Below are positions 36,859 through 43,630 of a stretch of DNA of 64,000 nt, in pieces. The stretch's first letter is position 1. Every line of letters begins with the position of its first letter. Source of the DNA: Desulfovibrionaceae bacterium (lineage in GTDB: Bacteria; Desulfobacterota; Desulfovibrionia; Desulfovibrionales; Desulfovibrionaceae); contig JAVHLG010000009.1 in assembly GCA_031082225.1 (NCBI GenBank), forward strand, positions 19,003-83,002. The letters run 5' to 3'. Below the pieces are notes generated by a model, which saw only the letters and a list, made by a program, of their open reading frames with translations, ran no database searches and was not told the DNA's origin. Both the position numbers and the translations under genes were made by a program.

Positions 36859-37842
36859 ATGGAAGCCCCTGACCGGAATATCGGCCTGGATCTGGTGCGG
36901 GTCACCGAGGCGGCGGCCTTAAGCTGCTCGCGGTGGCTGGGCAAGGGCGACAAGATCGCCGGGGATCAGGCCGCCGTGGACGCCATGCGCCTGTCCTTCA
37001 ACACCGTGCCCCTGGACGGGATCATCGTCATCGGCGAGGGCGAAAAAGACGAGGCCCCCATGCTCTTTAACGGCGAAAAGGTGGGCATGGGCCTGGGTCA
37101 GGCCGTGGACGTGGCCGTGGACCCGGTGGAGGGCACCAACCTCCTGGCCTATGGCCGCCCCAACGCCATCTCCGTGATCGGCGTGGCCCCCCGGGGCAGC
37201 ATGTTCGATCCGGGACCAAGCTATTACATGAAAAAACTGGTGGTCCCGGCCGAGGCCAAGGACGTGGCCGACCTGGACGCGCCCGTGGGCGACAATCTGC
37301 GGGCCATCGCCAGGGCGCTTGGCAAGGACGTGGACGATCTGGTGGTGTTTGTCCTGGACAAGCCGCGCCACAAGGAACTGATCACCGAGATACGCCGCAC
37401 CGGGGCGCGCATCCAGTTGCACACCGACGGCGACGTGGCCGGGTCGCTGATGGCCGTGGACCCGACCAACGTGGTGGACGTGATGATGGGCACCGGCGGC
37501 ACTCCCGAGGGCGTGCTGTCAGCCTGCGCCATCCGGGCCGTGGGGGGGCGGATGCTGGCGAGGCTGGACCCGCAAAAGGACGACGAGAAAAAGGCCCTGG
37601 TCGAGGCCGGGACCGACACGAAGTCCATCCTGACCGAGGAGACGCTGGTTCGCAGCGACGACACCTATTTTGCGGCCACGGGCATCTCCGGCGGCACGTT
37701 TCTGCGCGGGGTGCGGTTCACGGGCCGGGGCGCGGTGACCCATTCCCTGGTGCTGCGCGGCAAGACCGGCACCATGCGGCGCATCGAATCGCACATCGCC
37801 CTGGAAAAGCTCATGCGCTTCAGCGCCGTGAAGTACGACTAA
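36859..37842 (+). CDS. glpX: class II fructose-1,6-bisphosphatase GlpX
   Basis: This 327-residue enzyme removes the 1-phosphate of fructose 1,6-bisphosphate in gluconeogenesis. The metal-binding motifs IGEGEKDEAPML and VDPVEGTN are present, as is the GTGGTPEGVLSACAIR segment. The ATG at 36859 follows AAGGAG and lies four bases after the transketolase stop, so co-expression with carbon flow into pentose phosphates is expected. A terminator follows. Confidence 0.95.
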   Translation: MEAPDRNIGLDLVRVTEAAALSCSRWLGKGDKIAGDQAAVDAMRLSFNTVPLDGIIVIGEGEKDEAPMLFNGEKVGMGLGQAVDVAVDPVEGTNLLAYGRPNAISVIGVAPRGSMFDPGPSYYMKKLVVPAEAKDVADLDAPVGDNLRAIARALGKDVDDLVVFVLDKPRHKELITEIRRTGARIQLHTDGDVAGSLMAVDPTNVVDVMMGTGGTPEGVLSACAIRAVGGRMLARLDPQKDDEKKALVEAGTDTKSILTEETLVRSDDTYFAATGISGGTFLRGVRFTGRGAVTHSLVLRGKTGTMRRIESHIALEKLMRFSAVKYD

Positions 37843-37873
37843 CCCGGCTTTCTCTCTCTTCCCGAACGCACAG

Positions 37874-37903
37874 GCCCGGCCGAGACATCGACCGGGCTTT
37901 TTT
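37874..37903 (+). terminator. terminator of tkt-glpX
   Basis: GCCCGG (37874-37879) and CCGGGC (37892-37897) form the stem base, with further CGA/TCG pairing inside, followed by six T residues. Confidence 0.88.
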
Positions 37904-38060
37904 GTTTGCCCCGTCCCGGGGATGATGCGAAAAGGGTTCCGTCACAAGGAAAATGATTCCCGTGATGCCGTAGCGCTGCGTCGGAGACCCAAGCCGCACT
38001 CCCACGCCATAGAGGAGACCGCTTTACCGGACATACCCACCGGCCGCACAAGGAAACCCC

Positions 38061-38825
38061 ATGCTCGACCAGTCGCCGCGTTTCTGGGAGATATTTTTCG
38101 AGGTCTACGAGGCCCTGCCCCGGCAGGGTCCGGGCAACCGGGCCAGCGCCGCCAGGGCCCTGTCCCTGTGCGACGGCCTGCCCGCCGCGCCCGGTATCCT
38201 CGATATGGGCTGCGGCGCGGGGGGCCAGACCCTGCATCTGGCGGACCTCACGGATGGCCGCATCGTGGCCGTGGACAGCCACGCCCCGTTTATAGACCGC
38301 CTGAAGGCAATCGCGGCTGCACGCGGCCTGGGGGGCCGCATCCGCCCCCTGTGCGCCGACATGGCCCAGACAGGGCTTAAACAGGGCTCCTTCGATCTGA
38401 TCTGGTCCGAGGGGGCGCTTTACAACCTCGGCCTGGACGCGGCTCTCCCCCTGTGCCGCGACCATCTGCGGCCCGGCGGGCATCTGGTCTTCACCGACGC
38501 GGTCTGGCGCTCAAGCGATGTGCCCGATGCGGTGCGGCAAGGCTTCGAGCAGGACTATCCGGCCATGGGCTGGACGCATGACGTATGTGCGGCCGTGGCC
38601 CGGCACGGCCTCGACCTGCGTGGCCACTTCACTCTGCCGGATGAGGCGTGGTGGCAGGACTTCTATACGCCCATGCAGGCCCGGGTGCGCGAACTGCGGG
38701 AAAAATACGCCCATGACGTCGAGGCCGGGGGCATCCTGGACGCCATCCACCGCGAGACCGAGCTGCACGCGGCCCACGGCGACTGCTACGCCTATGAATT
38801 TTTCGTGACCAGGCGCCCGGGGTGA
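38061..38825 (+). CDS. class I SAM-dependent methyltransferase
   Basis: This 254-residue protein has motif I ILDMGCGAGGQTLHLAD (about residue 47), the acidic strand end IVAVDSH and motif IV-like FDLIWSEGALYNLG. The last third (YTPMQARVRELREKYAHDVE) is less typical. The substrate cannot be told from sequence; similar proteins are annotated as small-molecule methyltransferases. It appears to be a single gene. Confidence 0.75.
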   Translation: MLDQSPRFWEIFFEVYEALPRQGPGNRASAARALSLCDGLPAAPGILDMGCGAGGQTLHLADLTDGRIVAVDSHAPFIDRLKAIAAARGLGGRIRPLCADMAQTGLKQGSFDLIWSEGALYNLGLDAALPLCRDHLRPGGHLVFTDAVWRSSDVPDAVRQGFEQDYPAMGWTHDVCAAVARHGLDLRGHFTLPDEAWWQDFYTPMQARVRELREKYAHDVEAGGILDAIHRETELHAAHGDCYAYEFFVTRRPG

Positions 38826-39156
38826 CCACCTTCAGCGCTTGAGCGCACCTGTCGCAACTGTCAGCAACGGCGTTCCGTTTTTTCCGCTCATCCTGGCGGC
38901 CATGCCCGTGAACCGGTGGATATCCGGCGGGAAGTCGCGTATCCGTGAACCAGGGCTTTCCGTTTCGGACAACCCTGGCCGGACGGACGTCTCGATCCCG
39001 CCCCGGGACATGCGGCGCGTTCCGCTTTGACGGGACGAGCGCAGGTATTTTTAGGCCAGACGCCCATCCCTGACCGGGATTATTTCACGAGCCCTCAGGG
39101 CTGACGCCATAACGAACAGACTGCATCTGCGCCCGCAGAAACCCGAGGTGTGCATC
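38826..39156 (+). other. spacer without a gene
   Basis: No reading frame with both a ribosome binding site and protein-like composition is seen. A TTGACG near 39028 with a poor -10 (TTTAGG) 17 bases on is the only weak promoter candidate for the gene at 39157. No RNA gene or repeat was recognised. Confidence 0.4.
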
Positions 39157-39708
39157 ATGGGAAACGCGCTTGTGATCATCGACATGTTGCAGGATTTCAT
39201 CCTGCCCTCCGGAAAGCTGTATTTTGAAAAAGGACGGACAGCGGTCGATTCCATTGTCCAGATCAAATCCGCTTTTCGAGCCAGGAAATTGCCGGTAATC
39301 TATGGCAATGACGCCCATCCAAAGGGCTCGGACGAATTTTCCGGCTGGACGCCCCACTGTCTGGTGGGTTCGCCTGGCTCGCTGATCATCCCGGAGCTGG
39401 CCCCGGAACCGGGAGATATTGTTTTGTACAAGGATTCCTTGAGCCTCTTCCATGACGGCGTTGCCGAACGCATCGTGCGCGGCCTCGACGTTTCTCATCT
39501 CTTTCTGGTCGGCGTGGCCACGGAGTACAGCATCAAGGCCTGTTCCCTGGACGCCCTGGAACGCGGCCTGGGGGTCACCGTGGTGTCGGACGCCATCGCG
39601 GGCGTGGACCTTCGGCAGGGCGATGCGGACAAGGCCCTGGAGGCCATGCGCCTTGCCGAGGTGCAGTTTACGGACACGAAGTCCCTGCTTGCGGCCCTTG
39701 CGACCTGA
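39157..39708 (+). CDS. nicotinamidase/isochorismatase-fold protein with Ser at the Cys site
   Basis: This 183-residue protein has the cysteine-hydrolase fold. It shows the acidic triad residue (IIDMLQDF, Asp13), nicotinamidase-like metal segment NDAHPKGSDEFSGWTPHCLV and lysine (LYKDSLSLF, Lys92). The usual nucleophile motif GVATDYC reads GVATEYS here (Ser125, codon AGC). Amidase chemistry through a thiol is therefore doubtful. The isochorismatase PhzD also lacks the cysteine, so a different hydrolysis is possible. The ATG at 39157 was chosen over GTG 39148 for spacing to GAGG. Confidence 0.8.
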   Translation: MGNALVIIDMLQDFILPSGKLYFEKGRTAVDSIVQIKSAFRARKLPVIYGNDAHPKGSDEFSGWTPHCLVGSPGSLIIPELAPEPGDIVLYKDSLSLFHDGVAERIVRGLDVSHLFLVGVATEYSIKACSLDALERGLGVTVVSDAIAGVDLRQGDADKALEAMRLAEVQFTDTKSLLAALAT

Positions 39709-39929
39709 CCCGGCCGCTCCAAGGTCCGACTGACCTCTTCCGGCCCCAGCCCCCGATCCCTGCTGCTGTTTCGCAGGCGCGGATACTGCCCGATCTCAAA
39801 GGATATGACTCCTCCCGGCTGCCCTTCAGGGAGGTCAGGGCTGCCTGTCGCCGACGGGTCGACGTCTCCTGCGGCCGGACACGCCGCACCGGGGAGACAC
39901 ACCACGCGTCGGACCTGGGCTGCCGAGCC

Positions 39930-39956
39930 TAAAGAATCACGGCCATCGTCCGATGA
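39930..39956 (+). promoter_or_regulatory. sigma-28 (FliA) type promoter before the flagellin-like gene
   Basis: TAAA at 39930-39933 is followed by exactly 15 bases and TCCGATGA at 39949-39956, matching six of eight positions of GCCGATAA. The gene starts 37 bases after the -10 element. FliA is encoded at 17521-18309. Confidence 0.6.
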
Positions 39957-39992
39957 GATGATAAACTCCCCTTGTAACCAGGGCTGGCCCAA

Positions 39993-40820
39993 ATGGCTCT
40001 TTCCGAACTCGAACGGTATCTTCTCTACCAATCGTCATCACAACTGCTCCAGCAGGACCTGATAACGAATGCCTTGTTTCAGGGCGGAGAGGTCGGCAAA
40101 AATTTGCGGAGTCTGCTCTTTTCTCAAAATACACTGCCCGCGCTGTCCAACCCGTATGATGAAGCGATAACCGGCACGTTGCGAGCCGACTCACGGGCAG
40201 TCCAACAAAATTCAAAAAACGTGTCCGAAGCCTCATCCATGATGGGCATAGCCAAGGAAGGGACCGCAGGGATTCAAACGGCTCTCGACGCCATGTCGCA
40301 AATGATTGACGATATCAACAGCGGAAAGTTAAGCGGATCGAGCGCAACAGTCCAGGACAATTACAAAAATCTGAAGAACGAAATCCTTGGATATATCTCC
40401 AATACGGAATTCAATGGAATATACATGCTTGACAGTTCCAAATGGGGGACTGAGCAGATTGACAACAATGGATCTGTCTACATACAGGCATTCAAAGATG
40501 GAGGGTTCAATATAAATTTTACCGCTGTCGATGATTTGGACTTCAACGACCTTGATGCAACAAAGCTTGCCAATACCACCGACAGAAATGCGCAAAAAGC
40601 GTTGCTCGATAATCTCTCGGCAAGCATGGAGTCCATTCATTCCTCGTATGCAAGCAGGGAGACGGGATTGAACCAGCAAGCGGCCCAGTTGGAGTCCCAG
40701 TCTCTCATATTGGCGAAGGCTGCTGAAAACAGAAGACAATCACCGACAAAATCTCTTGAATCCATCATTCTTGACTTTGTAACAAACGTCAATGGCGCAC
40801 TTCTCAACGAATCGAGCTAG
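39993..40820 (+). CDS. flagellin-like protein of low GC content
   Basis: This 275-residue protein resembles the helical ends of flagellins. The segment MGIAKEGTAGIQTALDAMSQ and the later VQDNYKNLKNEILGYISNTE, FNGIYMLDSSKWG match the D1-type pattern (leading to NTEFNG and LLD). The C-terminal region (SIHSSYASRETGLNQQAAQL to VNGALLNESS) looks like a coiled C-terminal D0/D1 helix. The canonical flagellin N-terminus is absent. Two sequence lines counted by hand (40201, 40441) are 45% and 43% GC, against 80% for line 43021. It could be a minor filament, capping or junction protein. Confidence 0.6.
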   Translation: MALSELERYLLYQSSSQLLQQDLITNALFQGGEVGKNLRSLLFSQNTLPALSNPYDEAITGTLRADSRAVQQNSKNVSEASSMMGIAKEGTAGIQTALDAMSQMIDDINSGKLSGSSATVQDNYKNLKNEILGYISNTEFNGIYMLDSSKWGTEQIDNNGSVYIQAFKDGGFNINFTAVDDLDFNDLDATKLANTTDRNAQKALLDNLSASMESIHSSYASRETGLNQQAAQLESQSLILAKAAENRRQSPTKSLESIILDFVTNVNGALLNESS

Positions 40821-41265
40821 AGGTCTTGCACCGTTTTCCGTTTCACCTTCATCCTGTTCCTCTCCAACAGCAGAGATCTCCGAGGCAGCGTCCACGAACC
40901 TGGCATCTCGCCTGGCCTGTGAAACTGTTTCGAAGACCCGTTTCCACCATCCGCCTCGCGGCCGGGGGCGACCGTGGCTCTGAACCCCGGAGACCAACGT
41001 CATTCATTCGGAAGGCGCACAGTTTGCCATCGCCCAGCCATTTGAAGGATTGGCTCGATCCACAGGGGAGTGTCCACGGAGGTGATGTTCGTTTGGGTTT
41101 TCCTCTCAGGGGACTAAGAGCCCTCCCCCGGCGCGGGAATGTGGAATTCCGACAGATTGACGATATGTCGTAGTTTTTCTATCGGGCAAGGGACAGGTGG
41201 CGGCGCATTTTTTGTGCAACCATGAATATCTCTGAAAATTCGGGATGATGCGTGCCTTAAAAATC
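40821..41265 (+). other. spacer after the flagellin-like gene
   Basis: No convincing gene, RNA or terminator is seen. Base composition changes gradually from the low-GC gene back to the GC-rich background, as expected at the edge of an acquired segment. Confidence 0.35.
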
Positions 41266-41281
41266 TGGCATGATCGCTGCT
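41266..41281 (+). promoter_or_regulatory. sigma-54-type promoter of the small repeat protein
   Basis: TGGCATG (41266-41272) and CTGCT (41277-41281) have the invariant GG and GC in the 12-base phase required for sigma-54. A start near 41292 would leave a leader of about 38 bases. An enhancer site was not identified. Confidence 0.5.
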
Positions 41282-41329
41282 CAGAGCCAGTCATCCCCAG
41301 ATGCCGCACAACCCCAAGGAGATATGACC

Positions 41330-41611
41330 ATGAACGCCATCCGCACCGCCATCCTCACCCTGACTGTCTGCATCGGCGTCGCCCTTGCCAACCAGGCCCA
41401 GGCCTTCGACCTCTTCGGACTGCTGGATGCCCAGGAGGCGGACAGTCTGAACTCCCCCCTGGCCATCAGCAACGAACCGACCTACCTGGGCAACCCCCGG
41501 GCCATCAGCAACGAACCGACCTACACCGGCAATCCCCGGGCGATCAGCAACGAACCCGTTTACAAGGTCGCCCCCAGGGTTTCCGGCCTGACGAACGCCC
41601 TGCGCCGCTAA
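41330..41611 (+). CDS. small secreted protein with 13-residue tandem repeats
   Basis: This 93-residue protein starts at the ATG eight bases after AAGGAG. A signal peptide (MNAIRTAILTLTVCIGVALA, ending NQAQA before FDLFG) should direct export. The mature protein holds three consecutive 13-residue repeats: AISNEPTYLGNPR, AISNEPTYTGNPR and AISNEPVYKVAPR. No cysteine is left in the mature part. I do not recognise the family. A sigma-54-type promoter and a terminator bracket it as a single-gene unit. Confidence 0.7.
   Translation: MNAIRTAILTLTVCIGVALANQAQAFDLFGLLDAQEADSLNSPLAISNEPTYLGNPRAISNEPTYTGNPRAISNEPVYKVAPRVSGLTNALRR
41462..41578 (+). repeat. three tandem 39-base coding repeats
   Basis: Units at 41462-41500, 41501-41539 and 41540-41578 each begin GC(C/G)ATCAGCAACGAACC. 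Units 1 and 2 are nearly identical; unit 3 diverges in its second half. The nucleotide identity suggests recent duplication by slippage or unequal exchange. Confidence 0.9.
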
Positions 41612-41636
41612 CCGCTTGTGCGAGAGACCGCTGCAG

Positions 41637-41665
41637 AGTGGAACGTGTCAAAACCGTTCCACTTT
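41637..41665 (+). terminator. terminator of the small repeat protein gene
   Basis: AGTGGAACG (41637-41645 region) and CGTTCCACT (41655-41663) are complementary over nine bases, followed by TTCTT. It lies 26 bases after the stop codon. Confidence 0.75.
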
Positions 41666-42045
41666 CTTATTCCCGGCTTCTGCCCCGGAATATATGGACG
41701 CAACACGCCTCGCCGTGTCGGATCGAGGTGGGTCTCTGGATTTCGGACTTTGGGACGGACCGGGTCGCTCCGGTGGTCCCGGATGCCTGGACCGATTTCT
41801 GGCGAAGATCACCCCTGGCCCGTTTGGGCGGCCGTGGAGCGGCCCCTGATTTGCTGGAACTGCGGGGCGTCGGACATCCCTGGACATCGCCGTGAAACGG
41901 ATTGGTTCGCTTCCACCCCGGCCGCCGCATGGCGGTATGTCCCAGGCCCGGCGGATGGCGCGTGGAGACGGCCGGTTTGTCAGACGGCGTTTGTGCGCGC
42001 AGCGACCTGCGCCCCTTCGCCGAAAGGCGGCGCACCCAAAGAAAA
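41666..42045 (+). other. spacer without a gene
   Basis: Several reading frames cross this region but none has a ribosome binding site or recognisable protein sequence. Nothing else is seen before the tRNA terminator. Confidence 0.4.
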
Positions 42046-42074
42046 AAGGGTTTGGGAGATGATCCCAAACCCTT
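42046..42074 (-). terminator. terminator of the tRNA-Val/tRNA-Asp unit
   Basis: AAGGGTTTGGGA and TCCCAAACCCTT are perfect 12-base arms. On the minus strand the stem is followed by TTTTCTTT. It lies about 10 bases after the tRNA-Asp 3' end. Confidence 0.88.
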
Positions 42075-42083
42075 GCTTTCTTG

Positions 42084-42160
42084 TGGCGGGGCCGACGAGA
42101 CTCGAACTCGCGCCCTCCGACGTGACAGGCCGGCGTTATAACCAGCTTAACTACGGCCCC
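42084..42160 (-). tRNA. tRNA-Asp (GTC)
   Basis: The cloverleaf reads from GGGGCCG to an encoded CCA on the minus strand. The anticodon stem CCGGC/GTCGG encloses the loop CTGTCAC with anticodon GTC. The TTCGAGT T-loop is present. It is 77 bases long, with CCA. Confidence 0.97.
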
Positions 42161-42173
42161 GCATGCCGCATCC

Positions 42174-42249
42174 TGGTAGGCGGAACAGGACTCGAACCTG
42201 TGACCCTCGGCTTGTAAGGCCGATGCTCTCCCAGCTGAGCTACCCGCCC
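42174..42249 (-). tRNA. tRNA-Val (TAC)
   Basis: The acceptor GGGCGGG begins the gene and the encoded CCA ends it. The anticodon loop CTTACAA carries TAC between CGGC-type arms. The T-loop GGTTCGAGTCC is present. It lies 13 bases upstream of tRNA-Asp on the same strand. Confidence 0.97.
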
Positions 42250-42265
42250 GCCTTGCGAAGAAAAG

Positions 42266-42294
42266 CGTTTATCCTCCGGCCCGCTCCCTGTCAA
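42266..42294 (-). promoter_or_regulatory. sigma-70 promoter of the tRNA-Val/tRNA-Asp unit
   Basis: On the minus strand TTGACA (42294-42289) and TAAACG (42271-42266) are 17 bases apart, 17 bases upstream of the tRNA-Val 5' end. Confidence 0.75.
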
Positions 42295-42536
42295 TACCTT
42301 TTCCCCGCCCGGGGCCATTTCGTCCCATTTTTCCCGAAACCGCCCTTCCCCGCCGCACAATCCCCGCCCAACAGCCACCCCCTCACGTGCCCACCCGGAC
42401 CGGCCAAAACGGGTCGCGGTCCATCCTGCCGCCTCCCGGGCAAGGTCAGCCGCCATCCCATACCCTTGCGAAAAAGACCCCTTTCCCGTTATGCTGCACA
42501 TCATCGCATCCCCAATGAACACGAGGAGTTCCGATC

Positions 42537-43373
42537 ATGCCCATCCTCGCCGCCATCCTGGTTTTCTCCGTTGCGGCCTGCGCCATCAGCTATTCCCTGT
42601 TCGTCTACGAGGCGGCAAACGCCCCGGACACCACCAGGCCCCTGCCCCCCGGATCGCTCATCCCGGCCTTTCTCTGGGGAGTGGGGGCCATGGGCCTGAC
42701 CATCCTGGCCTATCCCCTGGGTTTCGTGTCGTTTCTCTGGCGGCCCCGGGGAAAGCGCCCCACCTCCCGGCCCGAGGTGGTCTTCCTGCACGGCCTCTAC
42801 CACACCCCCGCAGCCTGGATCCTCTTCGCCCCGGCCCTGGCCATGGCCGGACTCGGCCGGGCCCACGCCCCGGGCTACAACTCCTTCGGGGCCAAGACCT
42901 TCGAGGACATCGCCCGGGACATGACCTCCCAGGTCCACGCCATCCTGGACCGCTCCCCGCGCATCCTCCTGGTGGGGCACAGCATGGGGGGACTGCTGGT
43001 CCGCCGCCTCCTGGCCGACCCGCGCATCGCCCGGGCCACGGACGCCGCTGTGGTCCTCGGCGCCCCCCACCAGGGCAGCAAGGTGGCCGCCCTGGCCCCC
43101 TGCGGCCGGTCCGGACGCCAGCTTCTGCCAGGATCGCCGCTTTTTTCCGAGCTTGCCGCCCTGCCGGACCCTGACGACCTGCCCAAGCTCAACATCCTGT
43201 CCCCGGCCGACGACATGGTGCTGCCAAACGCCTCCTGCGCCATCCCGGGTCCGGGATGGACGCCATGGACCAGCCCGCCAGTCAGCCATGTGGGCCTCCT
43301 GTACCATCCAGGGGTCATCCGGCGCGTGGCCGATTTTTTCAAGACCTGCGCCGCCACGGGCCATCGCGCCTGA
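42537..43373 (+). CDS. membrane-anchored alpha/beta hydrolase (lipase-like)
   Basis: This 278-residue protein has two N-terminal membrane helices (residues about 3-25 and 42-65). An alpha/beta-hydrolase domain follows with the oxyanion segment VVFLHGLYHTPAAW, the nucleophile elbow VGHSMGG and a C-terminal histidine in VSHVGLLYHPGV. The LGAPHQGS segment is typical of triacylglycerol lipase and PGAP1-like esterases. The substrate is unknown. An imperfect hairpin terminator follows. Confidence 0.8.
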   Translation: MPILAAILVFSVAACAISYSLFVYEAANAPDTTRPLPPGSLIPAFLWGVGAMGLTILAYPLGFVSFLWRPRGKRPTSRPEVVFLHGLYHTPAAWILFAPALAMAGLGRAHAPGYNSFGAKTFEDIARDMTSQVHAILDRSPRILLVGHSMGGLLVRRLLADPRIARATDAAVVLGAPHQGSKVAALAPCGRSGRQLLPGSPLFSELAALPDPDDLPKLNILSPADDMVLPNASCAIPGPGWTPWTSPPVSHVGLLYHPGVIRRVADFFKTCAATGHRA

Positions 43374-43403
43374 TCTCCGGCCGACCCTGCCCCATCTCCG
43401 GAA

Positions 43404-43466
43404 AAAACGCCGCGCCCCGCCCGGATCGCCGAGGCCAAGGCCCGGACGATCCGCGCGGGGCGTTTT
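43404..43466 (+). terminator. imperfect terminator after the hydrolase gene
   Basis: The 5' arm from 43404 (AAAACGCC, then CCGGATCG) pairs with 3' CGATCCGCG and GGGGCGTTTT ending at 43466, with bulges in the 5' arm. It ends in four T residues. Confidence 0.6.
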
Positions 43467-43529
43467 GCAGGATGGGGGCGGCAGGCCCCGGGATGCGGCA
43501 GGGAGTGCGGGACTTAGGGGCGAGTGCGG

Positions 43530-43630
43530 CGTTCACAAAAAACATTTCTGTTTTTTGTGAATAAAAATCATATATTCAAGGTGTTGCTGCTTGTTCAAGC
43601 ATAACGGACATTCCCGAGCGCAACACTAGG
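43530..43630 (+). repeat. two-hairpin dispersed repeat, copy 2
   Basis: This 101-base element matches copy 1 at 1040-1138. Hairpin A here has perfect 13-base arms TTCACAAAAAACA and TGTTTTTTGTGAA with a TTTC loop (GAAA on the minus strand). Hairpin B has GTGTTGC (43581-43587) and GCAACAC (43620-43626). Its right edge overlaps the stop codon of the minus-strand cysteine synthase fusion gene. Relative to that gene it is inverted compared with copy 1 relative to nifH. Confidence 0.85.

Noticed and set aside
38839..39030. 63-codon frame after the methyltransferase
   Set aside because: It has no ribosome binding site and no protein-like pattern.
43581..43626. Integron attC-like site
   Set aside because: The GTGTTGC/GCAACAC arms do not match the GTTRRRY and RYYYAAC core sites, and no integrase or cassette array is present.
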